In this document: piece by piece, positions 32,135 to 40,825 of the stretch
How the letters are laid out: each line of letters starts with the position of its first letter
Position numbering within the stretch: the stretch's first letter is position 1
NCBI GenBank assembly: GCA_021325095.1
Contig: JAJPHV010000133.1
Coordinates: 1-47,235, forward strand
Direction: 5' to 3'
Source: Chloroflexota bacterium
GTDB lineage: Bacteria; Chloroflexota; Anaerolineae; Aggregatilineales; UBA2796
DNA: 47,235 nucleotides
The notes under the pieces: generated by a model
Told to the model about the DNA's origin: nothing
What the model saw: the letters and a program-made list of their open reading frames with translations, nothing else
Databases searched by the model: none
Translations under genes and position numbers: made by a program

Positions 32135-35008
32135 CTAATACCATGCCCTGGATCGGCTGGCATAGCAGTTGTCGCAAAGGCTGTAACGGTGGCCGAGCGG
32201 CAGAGGGCGGCGGCAGTTGACGCAACGCGCCAGCGTATCCAGCCGTCGCAGCAGCGCGCCGTCGATGCTCATCGACCAGACCGCACGCATGTCCCGCACG
32301 GCCTCTTCGTCGGGCGCGAAAGTGCTGAACTCCGGGCGGCGCGACAGCCACAGGTAAATGTCCGCACAGGCGATGGACTCTTCGGTCAAGTCCAGATCGT
32401 GGTCGTTACTGATCTGGATCGGCGCTTCCGGCGGCACAGGCATCGGGATGTTCTCAAGGATGGCCTGCGCACAGGCCCGCCAGTACGGACGGGTGTTCTC
32501 TTTGGTCGGCGCGTTCACCAGCTTGACCGCCGTCGCCAGTCCCAACTGCTCCACTTCGCGGTCACTCAACATGCGCGCCAGGGCAATCCGTTCGTCGATG
32601 TCGGCAGGCCGGATCACGTCGCGCAATGTGTCGGGGATCGATTGCAGTTCGGCCCACTGCGCGAAGCGATGGGCCAGGCTGCCGGGGATGAGCGCCAGGT
32701 CTTCGACGACGGGCGCAACCCGCGCGTGGGTCAGTTCTTCGGGCGGGATGGCGTACAGCGATTGGAGCATCTTCAACGAGCGCCGGTTGGTCGCGCCGAT
32801 CTCACCCACTGTCGAGAGGCCGTAACGCCCGGCCCGCCCGCCGATCTGGTGGACTTCGCTTGGTGTCAGGTGGCGCATGTTCTTGCCGTCAAACTTTTCC
32901 AATTCGTAAAAGCAGACCCGATCCGCAGGCAGATTCAGGCCCATGCCCACCGCATCCGTCGCCACGCAAATCTCGGTCTGGCCGTCAGCGAAACGATCTG
33001 CCTGCTTGCGCCGCACTTCAGGCGGCAGATTGCCGTAGACCACCGAGACGCGACGGCGGCGCATTTCCAGTTCCGTTTTGAGATGCAGCACATTCCGACG
33101 TGAAAAGGCCACCAGGATCGTGCGCTCTGGCAGCCGTTCCAGCGGCCAGGGTTCCCTCGCCACCTGCAACGGTGACAGCCGCTGGTGTTCCACGATCTCC
33201 ATCGGGATGGCCGCCGCGCTTGCCAGCCGCTCAATCAACGGGCGGGCGTGGGGCGGCCCGATCACGTGGATGTCGGGCGCTTGCGCTTCCATCAGGGCGC
33301 GCGTCCAGGCCCAACCGCGATCCGGATCGGCCAGCATTTGCCCCTCGTCGATCACCACGCACTCGCCGCTGCGTTGCGGGTTAAACATCTCGATTGTGGC
33401 AGCGGTCACCAGCGCGCCCGGCACGGGGATGAACTCTTCGCCCGTCAGCAGGTTGCAGCGGATGCCCCGCTCGTTCAGACGGTCAAAGACCTCGAAGGCC
33501 AGCAAGCGCAGCGGAGCCAGATACCAGCCGTTATTGGCGATGGACAGCGCATCCAGCGCCACGTGTGTCTTGCCGCTGTTCGGCGGCCCGACGTGGAAAA
33601 TGACCCGCTGATCGACGCGGCCCGCGTGCTGCCAGGTTGGGAAGGCGGCCAGCAGGCGAGCACGCAGTTCTTCGCGCTGGCGGCGTTCCTCGTCGCGGAG
33701 CATACGCTCCAACTGACGTTTCTCGTCACGCAGACGGCGCTCGGCAGCCTTTTGCTCTTCGCGCTCCGCCATCCAACTGGCCTTGCGCTCGGCGTACAGC
33801 ACGCGGAAGTCGGCCAGCGAGTCAGGCAGATTCCATCGCCCGCGCACCTGTCCCCAGCGTACCCGGCCACGATGGAACTTGATCTTCGCCTTGAATATCC
33901 GGTTGCGAAGGGTCTGGGGCGCTTCCCCCGACACAATCGCCAGCTCCCGGACGTGGATCAGTTCCAGGTCGGTGATCGCTTCCATGCGCTGAGGATCGGC
34001 CAGCAGCGCTTCGACCTCGCCCGCCGGGATGCGCTGCACGCCTTCTGGATCGACGAACGCGCTGACCAATTTTTCGGCAATGGCGTTGGGCAAAGTCGTC
34101 TGCCGCACCTTGAGCCGGGTCGTCGCCTCCCCCAGCGTATAGGTGCGGGCCAGCACCTTTTCGCGGCGGGTCAGGCCGTCTTGCATGTCGGGTCGCAGGG
34201 CATCGCCGGATTTGTCCAGGGCAGGCTGCCAATCGTCGTCGGTGGGCTGAACGGCCTGGAAAGCGACCTGCCAGGCCGTGTCTGCATCGCCTCCCGACAG
34301 CCGCACCCAGACCGATACGCCGACGGGCAGCGGTACGGTAAAGGTGGCAAACTCGTTCGATTCCAGGGCAGTCTTTAACACGTTTGCACCAAACCGCTCG
34401 ACCAGTTCGGCACGGGCTGCGGTCTGGCCCGGCTTGCTTGCCAACAGGTCGTGCAACTGCTGGCGCACCGGCTCGATCACCTGGTGCTGGTGGATTTCCT
34501 TGAGGCTGCCCCGCGTGATGCGCAGGGGATCAAAGACCAGGTCGTCGCTGCGCTTGAGCAGGCCCATGTCCTGCAAGATCATCAGCGCGCCCTCGTCACC
34601 TGGCTTCGTGCAGACTTCGCCAACGGGCAAATAGCCCGCGGTGTTCTCGAAAGCCTGTACCAGTCGCTTCAGCACCGGGTCGCCCAACTGCCGCAGGCGG
34701 CTCTCACGGGCTGCCATCCGTGACGCGATGGGGTGCATCCCCGGCGTGCCATCGGCTTTGAGGGAGGGAAACGTGCCGCTGTACAAGGCACTGCGTTCGC
34801 GCACCTGCTCCGGCGTCAGGCGGGCCGTGTCGTAGACAACGTTACCTTCCTGCCCGACCCTGCCGCTGGCGACAGCAGCCGCAATGACGGCGGCGTGCTG
34901 ATCAACACCGTTAGCGTATTTATGCAGTTCAGTCTGTTTGAAAAAACCTTCGGGGGAAGCGGCCACCAGTGCCGCGAGAATGTCACTTGTCAGGTTGGCT
35001 TTGGTCAT
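32135..35008 (-). CDS. Suv3-like DExH RNA helicase with C-terminal zinc knuckle
   Basis: About 957 residues. The helicase core has motif I GPPNSGKT (Lys480), motif II DEGQ (Asp554; compare DEIQ in Suv3), the Suv3-type motif AWTRALM, TDAVGMGLNLPADRVCF, and motif VI QIGGRAGRYG (from 721). The N-terminal about 450 residues contain helical winged-helix-like segments with a charged coiled coil (EERRQREELRARLLAAF). The end has CVNCRRPLPLGHRYSLCDNC, a four-Cys zinc knuckle. Suv3 enzymes unwind structured RNA for degradation in mitochondria; bacterial homologues are sparse. The start is ATG 35008, with GTG 35014 as an alternative. It is a single-gene unit. Confidence 0.88.
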   Translation of the reverse strand: MTKANLTSDILAALVAASPEGFFKQTELHKYANGVDQHAAVIAAAVASGRVGQEGNVVYDTARLTPEQVRERSALYSGTFPSLKADGTPGMHPIASRMAARESRLRQLGDPVLKRLVQAFENTAGYLPVGEVCTKPGDEGALMILQDMGLLKRSDDLVFDPLRITRGSLKEIHQHQVIEPVRQQLHDLLASKPGQTAARAELVERFGANVLKTALESNEFATFTVPLPVGVSVWVRLSGGDADTAWQVAFQAVQPTDDDWQPALDKSGDALRPDMQDGLTRREKVLARTYTLGEATTRLKVRQTTLPNAIAEKLVSAFVDPEGVQRIPAGEVEALLADPQRMEAITDLELIHVRELAIVSGEAPQTLRNRIFKAKIKFHRGRVRWGQVRGRWNLPDSLADFRVLYAERKASWMAEREEQKAAERRLRDEKRQLERMLRDEERRQREELRARLLAAFPTWQHAGRVDQRVIFHVGPPNSGKTHVALDALSIANNGWYLAPLRLLAFEVFDRLNERGIRCNLLTGEEFIPVPGALVTAATIEMFNPQRSGECVVIDEGQMLADPDRGWAWTRALMEAQAPDIHVIGPPHARPLIERLASAAAIPMEIVEHQRLSPLQVAREPWPLERLPERTILVAFSRRNVLHLKTELEMRRRRVSVVYGNLPPEVRRKQADRFADGQTEICVATDAVGMGLNLPADRVCFYELEKFDGKNMRHLTPSEVHQIGGRAGRYGLSTVGEIGATNRRSLKMLQSLYAIPPEELTHARVAPVVEDLALIPGSLAHRFAQWAELQSIPDTLRDVIRPADIDERIALARMLSDREVEQLGLATAVKLVNAPTKENTRPYWRACAQAILENIPMPVPPEAPIQISNDHDLDLTEESIACADIYLWLSRRPEFSTFAPDEEAVRDMRAVWSMSIDGALLRRLDTLARCVNCRRPLPLGHRYSLCDNCYASRSRAWY

Positions 35009-35224
35009 GCTCACTTCATTTACTTACTCGTAAGATGATGCATAGTATAACGCAGAATCTCGCGCTCCGCCGTGAGCAGTAGTGAATCGCCGGATGGAAT
35101 CTGAATTACAATGAGGACGTTCATGATCACAGGAAACATCACCTTGTACACCAGACCTTCAACGTCCTCCATCCTCGCTGATCGATGTTGCCGGCAAGTA
35201 GCACCGTCGCGCGTTAGGCCCCCT

Positions 35225-37018
35225 CTACTGCGCCAGCGGCAGTGCCTGGCAACCGCCCGTCTTGCCCATCAGACACATCGATTCAAGCCCGTTCTTTGTG
35301 TCGAAATCCAGTTCAAGACGCTGGTTGTCATCGAGTGTGTAGACGACGACAAAATTATCTTCTCCGCGACGGCTGTAGAAGTCGCGGCTCGAAGCGTATG
35401 ACCAGAGCGGCGCACCCAACTGTCGGACGACCTGGCGGGTCGTCATGCCTTTACGCAAAAATGCCTGGAGTTTGTCGAGGCTATAGGTCGGGCTGACAGC
35501 GCGGTATTGCTCGCCGACTAGCCTGTCCTGCACGCTGTCCAGCGCGATCAGCGCATTGGCACGGCCCAGGTTGAACTCGCGGAAATCATGCTTATCTCGA
35601 TACTGCTTGAGGGTTTGCTGGTGAATGTAGAGCGTGTGCCGCACAATGGCGCGCAATCCTGGCTCCTCCGCGTCCACCAGCTTGATCAGCGCGGGGATGG
35701 CTTCCTCGGAGAGTGTCGAGAGATACAACGGGTCGATATCGCCTTTGCTCAGGTTTTGCCATGTCACGAAGGCGTCCGGGTTCAACACGTCCAGCGTGGC
35801 GACGAAGCCGAACACGGCGATCAGCGCCGTCAGGCTGAATACATTGATTGTCGCCGGCGTCCAGTACAGGGATAGCGTAAACCCGGCAAACAGGACTCCA
35901 AGCCACGCGATGAAAACGTAGATCGCCAGCCGCAGCGTCGTGAAGCCGTAGGCGAGTTCGTACAGCCGGAGCCGCTGGAAGGCCGATATTAGGATCACTC
36001 CGGTGAGCAGCACGAGGACAGTGCTCAGGCCCCGAAACAGGTTCGTGTCGCGGCGGGTACGGCGCAGCGCGACGACGTTTAATGTCAGCGCCAACCCCAG
36101 CGTCAGCACGGCGACGACCACCAGTTCGGCAAAGCCGCGATGGACGTAATCGGCGTAGCTGAAGTTGGCAATGTTCCGCTCACCGCCAAACAGGTATACG
36201 AACTGGATCACCACGAACGACGCGAAGACGATCACCACGCCACCGAGCAGCATCATCGTCTCGGTGAAGCCCAGGCTGAAGATCGGGGCGGCGGGAGGCT
36301 CCGGCGCTGGCGCGCTGGTGTCGGTGGATGGGTTTGGCGCGCGCTTGGCCTTGCGATCCAGCAGCGCAAAAGCCAGCCCGCCAATGGCCGTCCAGCTAAA
36401 AATGGTGAAAAACACGATCTGCCCGGCCAGATCGTCGGTCAGCCTGGGTAGAAACGTGTTGAGCAAGTGGCTCACCAGGCGCGCAAACACTTCGTCGGCA
36501 GAACTGAACAGGATGACGAATACGGCCACGACAGGCACAGTGATCGCCGCGCCCCGTGCGAACGGCGCCAGGCTGTGCCAGCCAGCGTGCCGCGAGGACA
36601 GCCACTTGCGGGCCTGCAATAGTTCGCTGATGGGCTGAAACCAGACCACAACACCGCTGACCATCGCTTTGATCGGGTAGGCGAACAGGCTTTGCTGCGC
36701 GATGTTATCGCTGGCGAAGAAGTAGACTAGCAGCAACGCTGCGCTGATCAGCGCAGCGAGGTTCAAAAGGGTAAGCGTTTCTTCGGCCCGCAGCGCCAAC
36801 ATGGCCGCGAAGAACAGCACCGGCGCGAGCAGCGCCAGGTTGCGGCGAACAGGCCGCACTTTCTCAACGCGCGAATATGACAATAGCACCGCGATCAGGA
36901 TGGCGACATAGAGCGTAAAGCCCAATCCCAGAGCCTGCCCAAAGGCCAGCACGGTGGCGATCAGCCCCAGAACCAGGCCCAACGCAACCGTCCGTATGGA
37001 TGTTCCCGTTGGCGACAT
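35225..37018 (-). CDS. DUF4173-type polytopic membrane protein
   Basis: A 597-residue protein with about twelve membrane helices (residues 1-400) and a C-terminal soluble region (about 430-590). DVLNPDAFVTWQNLSKGDID with LYLSTLSEEAIPALIKLVD is characteristic of the DUF4173/DUF4153 families. The tail (LDKLQAFLRKGMTTRQVVRQL, YTLDDNQRLELDF) resembles a small SmpA/BamE-like domain. Function is unknown. The start at 37018 has GGAGG 8 bases upstream. It is transcribed in the same direction as kdpD but separated by 276 bases, so it is probably independent. Confidence 0.85.
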   Translation of the reverse strand: MSPTGTSIRTVALGLVLGLIATVLAFGQALGLGFTLYVAILIAVLLSYSRVEKVRPVRRNLALLAPVLFFAAMLALRAEETLTLLNLAALISAALLLVYFFASDNIAQQSLFAYPIKAMVSGVVVWFQPISELLQARKWLSSRHAGWHSLAPFARGAAITVPVVAVFVILFSSADEVFARLVSHLLNTFLPRLTDDLAGQIVFFTIFSWTAIGGLAFALLDRKAKRAPNPSTDTSAPAPEPPAAPIFSLGFTETMMLLGGVVIVFASFVVIQFVYLFGGERNIANFSYADYVHRGFAELVVVAVLTLGLALTLNVVALRRTRRDTNLFRGLSTVLVLLTGVILISAFQRLRLYELAYGFTTLRLAIYVFIAWLGVLFAGFTLSLYWTPATINVFSLTALIAVFGFVATLDVLNPDAFVTWQNLSKGDIDPLYLSTLSEEAIPALIKLVDAEEPGLRAIVRHTLYIHQQTLKQYRDKHDFREFNLGRANALIALDSVQDRLVGEQYRAVSPTYSLDKLQAFLRKGMTTRQVVRQLGAPLWSYASSRDFYSRRGEDNFVVVYTLDDNQRLELDFDTKNGLESMCLMGKTGGCQALPLAQ

Positions 37019-37168
37019 TGACGGCCTCCTCAACTCATCATAGTGACGGCAGAGCACGCTGCCTTATAATAACCGCGCCGCGCCGACTTTCCTCATTCCT
37101 GACGCAGCATAACCGCGTTTGGTTCCCGCGTTTATGAAGCGGAGGTCAATCGCCCAGTGACGTCCTCA

Positions 37169-37190
37169 ATGGCCGAAGCCCCTCGGCCAT
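37169..37190. other. Small perfect hairpin downstream of kdpD
   Basis: ATGGCCGA, loop AGCCCC, TCGGCCAT. Located about 105 bases past the kdpD stop. It lacks a U-tract on either strand, so a terminator role is only possible. The rest of the 37019-37293 gap shows no gene. Confidence 0.35.
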
Positions 37191-37293
37191 CTTGAAAACC
37201 TCGACTATGTAAGGCTGTTGCGGGTGCTGTGGGAGAACTCGGATGGCGCAATCTCTATGCTTACGCTGCGCAGCAATTCGGCACACAAGGCGT

Positions 37294-40029
37294 TCACGAG
37301 TTGCTGGTCGCTGCGGACCGCTCGCTCGGGGGTGCAGAATTCGCAGACGAGGCTGCTTGTGTTCGCTGTACCTTGTCAGTCAGCGGCAGCCGGATAGTAA
37401 ACCGCGCGCCGCCCCGCGTAGGGCGGTTTTCGGCAGAGATCGTGCCGCCATGCGCCTCGACAATTCCCTTGCAAATGGACAGGCCCAGGCCCGTTCCACG
37501 ATATTGCGTCTGCGGCGCACGATAAAACTTCTCGAACACCCGGCTCGTATCCTCAGGCGGAAGGCCCGGCCCGCGATCTGCCACGCTGATGACCAATTCC
37601 GATTCCTCCGTTTTCGCCGTGACGCGCACTCGCACGCCGGGCGGGGTGTGATGTGCGGCATTTTGCAACAGGTTGACCATGACCTGTTCCATCAGCGCGC
37701 AATCCAATGGCACTTCCGGCAAATTGGGAGCAACGTCGATGACCAGATCGTGATTGATCAATTCTTGCCGAACACGCGCAAGGCTGTCGTTGATGAGTTT
37801 CTGGATGTTGCAGGGCTGTAGATCAAGCCGCAAATGGCCTGATTCAAGCCGTGTCATATTGAGGAGGTTGCTGACCAGTTGGTTCAACTGGCTACTGGCT
37901 GCTTTAATACTTTGCCCGCTGGACAACTGGATCTGCGCATTGCACAGGTTATCTGGATCGAGGAGAGCGCTGGCTGCCTGATCGATTTTGATGAGCGGAG
38001 AGCGAAGTTCGTGGGATACCGAGTCGAGCAGAGTTGCGTAGAGACGTTCCGACTCCGCCAAGACTTCTGCTCGACGCGCGGCTTCGTCGAGCAGTTCTCG
38101 TTCAACCGCCAGGGCGATGTGGCTGACAAATGTTTCTAGTAAGGCTTCCTGATCCACAGAGAGCGCCTGCTTCAGTCCAATGCCGAGTACACCGACAACA
38201 CCACCGGGCGTGGCGAGGGGCAAGTATTGAGCAGTTGAGTTGGGTAATGTGTCAGTGAAGCGTCCGGCCGGCTGATTGTGATCGAAAGCCCATTCGGCAA
38301 CACTCCGCTCTTTTTCATCGATCTTCAGGGTGCTGGCTGGATGTGGGGCAGTGGATAATTTCCCTGTGGCATCTGGCAGCAGAATTGCTGCGTCTGCATC
38401 GAAAACCGTGCAGATGTACTCGACGGCGATTTTCAAGAGGGCATCAAGGTTTGTGGCCGCGGCAATGTGGCGGGACATCCGATAAAGTGCGGCGGTTCTA
38501 TCTTCCCGCTGCTGCATCAGCCGTTTCTGTGTCGCTAGGCGAGCCGTCAAGTTGCCCGTGACCAACGCAATGAAGAAATATAAACCGAGTATCATGCCAT
38601 GTTGCAGGGAAGATATACTGAAAGAGAATTGGGGCGGGATGAATAGAAGATCGATCAGCACGGCGCTCAAGGTGGCCGCCAGCAGAATCGGGCCACGCCC
38701 TACGAAGTTGCCCAGCAGGACGATGACAAACAGCATGAAGAGAGCGGTTTCGACATAACCCACCAGCGGAGCCAACGCATAACTGATCCCAATAGCGACA
38801 ATCACCACCGCACACACTATCAGATATTGGTTTCGCCCGGAATGGATTGCCGGACGTGGCAAGACGGGGTGTTCAGCACTTTCTGTTTTGTCACCGCTGA
38901 TCACGTAGACATCAATGTCACCACTGAGTTGGATCAGGCGGTTGACCATCGCACCACCGCCGAGGAACTCTTGTAGGCGGTTATGAGCGGGCTTGCCCAC
39001 AATAATCTGGGTCACGTTGCGCTGTTTGGCAATGCGTATTATCTCACGCGCCGGGTCTTCGCTGGACGTTGAAACGACCTCGCCACCCAGCTTGCGAACC
39101 AGAGCTAGATTGCGGACAAGTTGTGCTTTCTGCGTTTCGTTCAGGGGCGTGGCGGGTTCGACATAGATTGCTAACCAGGGCGCTTTTAAGGTATAGGCTG
39201 TACGCCGTGTCCAGCGGATGAGACGCTCTGAAAGCGGGCTGGGGCTGACCGCCACCATGAGCCGTTCCAGCGATTTCCAGGGGCCTTGAATGTGCTTGAC
39301 CTGCATATAATCTTGCATCTGCTGATCGACCCGTTCAGCCGTCAAACGCAAGGCCATTTCACGAAGGGCTGTCAGGTTACCCTTGCGGAAGAAGTTTTTT
39401 GCCGCCAGTTCGGCGCGCTCTGGGGTGTAGACTTTTCCTTCGGCCAGGCGCCTGAGGAGTTCTTCGGGTTCCAGATCGATGAGTTCAATTTCATCGGCAA
39501 TATCAATCAGCGTATCGGGCACGGTTTCATGAACAATAATTCCCGTAATGCGGGCAACAGCATCGGCCCGGCTTTCCAGGTGCTGCACGTTCACGGTTGT
39601 GTATACATCAATACCTGAAGCCAGCAGGTCGAGTACATCCTGATAACGCTTGGGGTGACGCGATCCTTCGACGTTTGTATGCGCTAATTCATCGACCAGA
39701 ACCAGTTGGGGCTTGCGCTCCAGGACAGCGTCCACGTCCAATTCTTCAAAGGTTGCCCCTCGGTACTCGACCTTTTTCCGGGGGATAATCGGTAGCCCTT
39801 TGAGCAGTGCTTCCGTCTCAGTTCGACCATGCGTTTCAACATAGCCGATCACCACGTCAATTCCTTCGGCCAGTCGCTGTTGCGCAGCCTCAAGCATGGC
39901 ATAGGTCTTGCCAACACCCGCCGACATGCCAAAAAATATCTTGAGTTTCCCCCGCTGCTGTCGAGACTCTTCTCGCTGTACCGCTTCAAGCAGGGCATCC
40001 GGGTCAGGTCGGTTCTCGTCTTGCTTCAT
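37294..40029 (-). CDS. kdpD: Osmosensitive K+ channel histidine kinase KdpD
   Basis: A 911-residue membrane sensor kinase that controls kdp expression in response to K+ limitation and turgor. Order: KdpD N-terminal domain with Walker A GMSAGVGKT (Lys41) and VDELAHTN; a Usp-like domain (about 250-370, IIVGKPAHNRLQEFLGG); four membrane helices (about 395-490, LFMLFVIVLLGNFVG); a GAF domain (about 520-645); HisKA with SHELRSPL (His673); and HATPase with N, G1 (VADRGPGLPPED) and G2 (GTGLGLSICKGIVEAHGG) boxes. All catalytic boxes are present. AGGGTGA precedes the ATG. It is the last gene of the locus, separated from kdpC by 130 bases containing a hairpin. Confidence 0.97.
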   Translation of the reverse strand: MKQDENRPDPDALLEAVQREESRQQRGKLKIFFGMSAGVGKTYAMLEAAQQRLAEGIDVVIGYVETHGRTETEALLKGLPIIPRKKVEYRGATFEELDVDAVLERKPQLVLVDELAHTNVEGSRHPKRYQDVLDLLASGIDVYTTVNVQHLESRADAVARITGIIVHETVPDTLIDIADEIELIDLEPEELLRRLAEGKVYTPERAELAAKNFFRKGNLTALREMALRLTAERVDQQMQDYMQVKHIQGPWKSLERLMVAVSPSPLSERLIRWTRRTAYTLKAPWLAIYVEPATPLNETQKAQLVRNLALVRKLGGEVVSTSSEDPAREIIRIAKQRNVTQIIVGKPAHNRLQEFLGGGAMVNRLIQLSGDIDVYVISGDKTESAEHPVLPRPAIHSGRNQYLIVCAVVIVAIGISYALAPLVGYVETALFMLFVIVLLGNFVGRGPILLAATLSAVLIDLLFIPPQFSFSISSLQHGMILGLYFFIALVTGNLTARLATQKRLMQQREDRTAALYRMSRHIAAATNLDALLKIAVEYICTVFDADAAILLPDATGKLSTAPHPASTLKIDEKERSVAEWAFDHNQPAGRFTDTLPNSTAQYLPLATPGGVVGVLGIGLKQALSVDQEALLETFVSHIALAVERELLDEAARRAEVLAESERLYATLLDSVSHELRSPLIKIDQAASALLDPDNLCNAQIQLSSGQSIKAASSQLNQLVSNLLNMTRLESGHLRLDLQPCNIQKLINDSLARVRQELINHDLVIDVAPNLPEVPLDCALMEQVMVNLLQNAAHHTPPGVRVRVTAKTEESELVISVADRGPGLPPEDTSRVFEKFYRAPQTQYRGTGLGLSICKGIVEAHGGTISAENRPTRGGARFTIRLPLTDKVQRTQAASSANSAPPSERSAATSNS

Positions 40030-40104
40030 AGTTCACCCTATGGCGTGACACTACCCTGATTTCTCGTCACATGTATGATGACATTCAACTCAGATAAGCC
40101 ACAA

Positions 40105-40130
40105 AGGGGTAGAGCAAATCGCCTACCCCT
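40105..40130 (-). terminator. Hairpin between kdpC and kdpD (possible attenuator)
   Basis: AGGGGTAG (40105-40112) and CTACCCCT (40123-40130) form a perfect 8-bp stem with a 10-base loop, 30 bases after the kdpC stop. Only TTTG follows on the minus strand, so it is a weak terminator or an mRNA-stability hairpin that could lower kdpD relative to kdpFABC. Confidence 0.5.
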
Positions 40131-40159
40131 ATCTTCCAGCTCTGAATGAGCTTCTGCTT

Positions 40160-40816
40160 TCACTGAGAAGCCATCGCCGATGGCGTGGCTGCCTCCGTTG
40201 CCGACACAGGCCGCTTTTGGCCTGGTTCGGCATCCAGCGCCAGGTTCAATTGAAGAACGTTGACGCGCGGTTCGCCCAGCAAGCCAAAGGTACGACCTTC
40301 GGTGAACTGGTCAACAATCTGCTGTACTCTGGCCGGGTCCAGCCCACGGGCCTTCGCCACGCGGTTGACCTGGTATTTGGCTGCCGCCGGGCTGATCTGC
40401 GGGTCGAGGCCGCTGCCAGAGGCCGTCACCAGATCAACCGGAATGGGCGCAGTGTTGCCTGGGTCGGCGGCTTTGAGGGCCTCGATCCGTGCCCGCACAG
40501 CTTGTAGTAGCGTCGGGTTCAGCGGGCCGTAGTTCGAGCCGGAAGACCCCGTCAGCTTGTCGGAATTGAAGGCTGTATAAGGGACAGGGTTAGTGGCCGA
40601 GAGGCGACCCCAGAAATATTTCGGGTCGTCGAAGTTCTGGCCGATCAGCGCCGAGCCAACGACCTTGCCGTTCCGGGTGATCAGGCTGCCGTTGGCCTGG
40701 TAAGGGAAGAGCACCTGCGCAATCAGCGTCATCACTGCCGGGTACAACAGCCCCGTTATCACACTCAGCACGGCCAGCGACACCAGGGCTGGCCGGAGTT
40801 GCTTCATCATCGCCAT
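40160..40816 (-). CDS. kdpC: K+-transporting ATPase subunit C
   Basis: A 218-residue protein with one N-terminal membrane helix (about 10-36). GSALIGQNFDDPKYFWGRLS and SGSNYGPLNPTL are family signatures. Further along are DLVTASGSGLDPQISPAAA and LGEPRVNVLQLNLAL. KdpC is the structural subunit that stabilises the complex and boosts ATP use by KdpB. Its start (AGAGGAAA, ATG) lies 9 bases after the kdpB stop. The C-terminal 20 residues are a basic/Ala/Thr-rich extension. Confidence 0.97.
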   Translation of the reverse strand: MAMMKQLRPALVSLAVLSVITGLLYPAVMTLIAQVLFPYQANGSLITRNGKVVGSALIGQNFDDPKYFWGRLSATNPVPYTAFNSDKLTGSSGSNYGPLNPTLLQAVRARIEALKAADPGNTAPIPVDLVTASGSGLDPQISPAAAKYQVNRVAKARGLDPARVQQIVDQFTEGRTFGLLGEPRVNVLQLNLALDAEPGQKRPVSATEAATPSAMASQ

Positions 40817-40825
40817 TTTCCTCTT

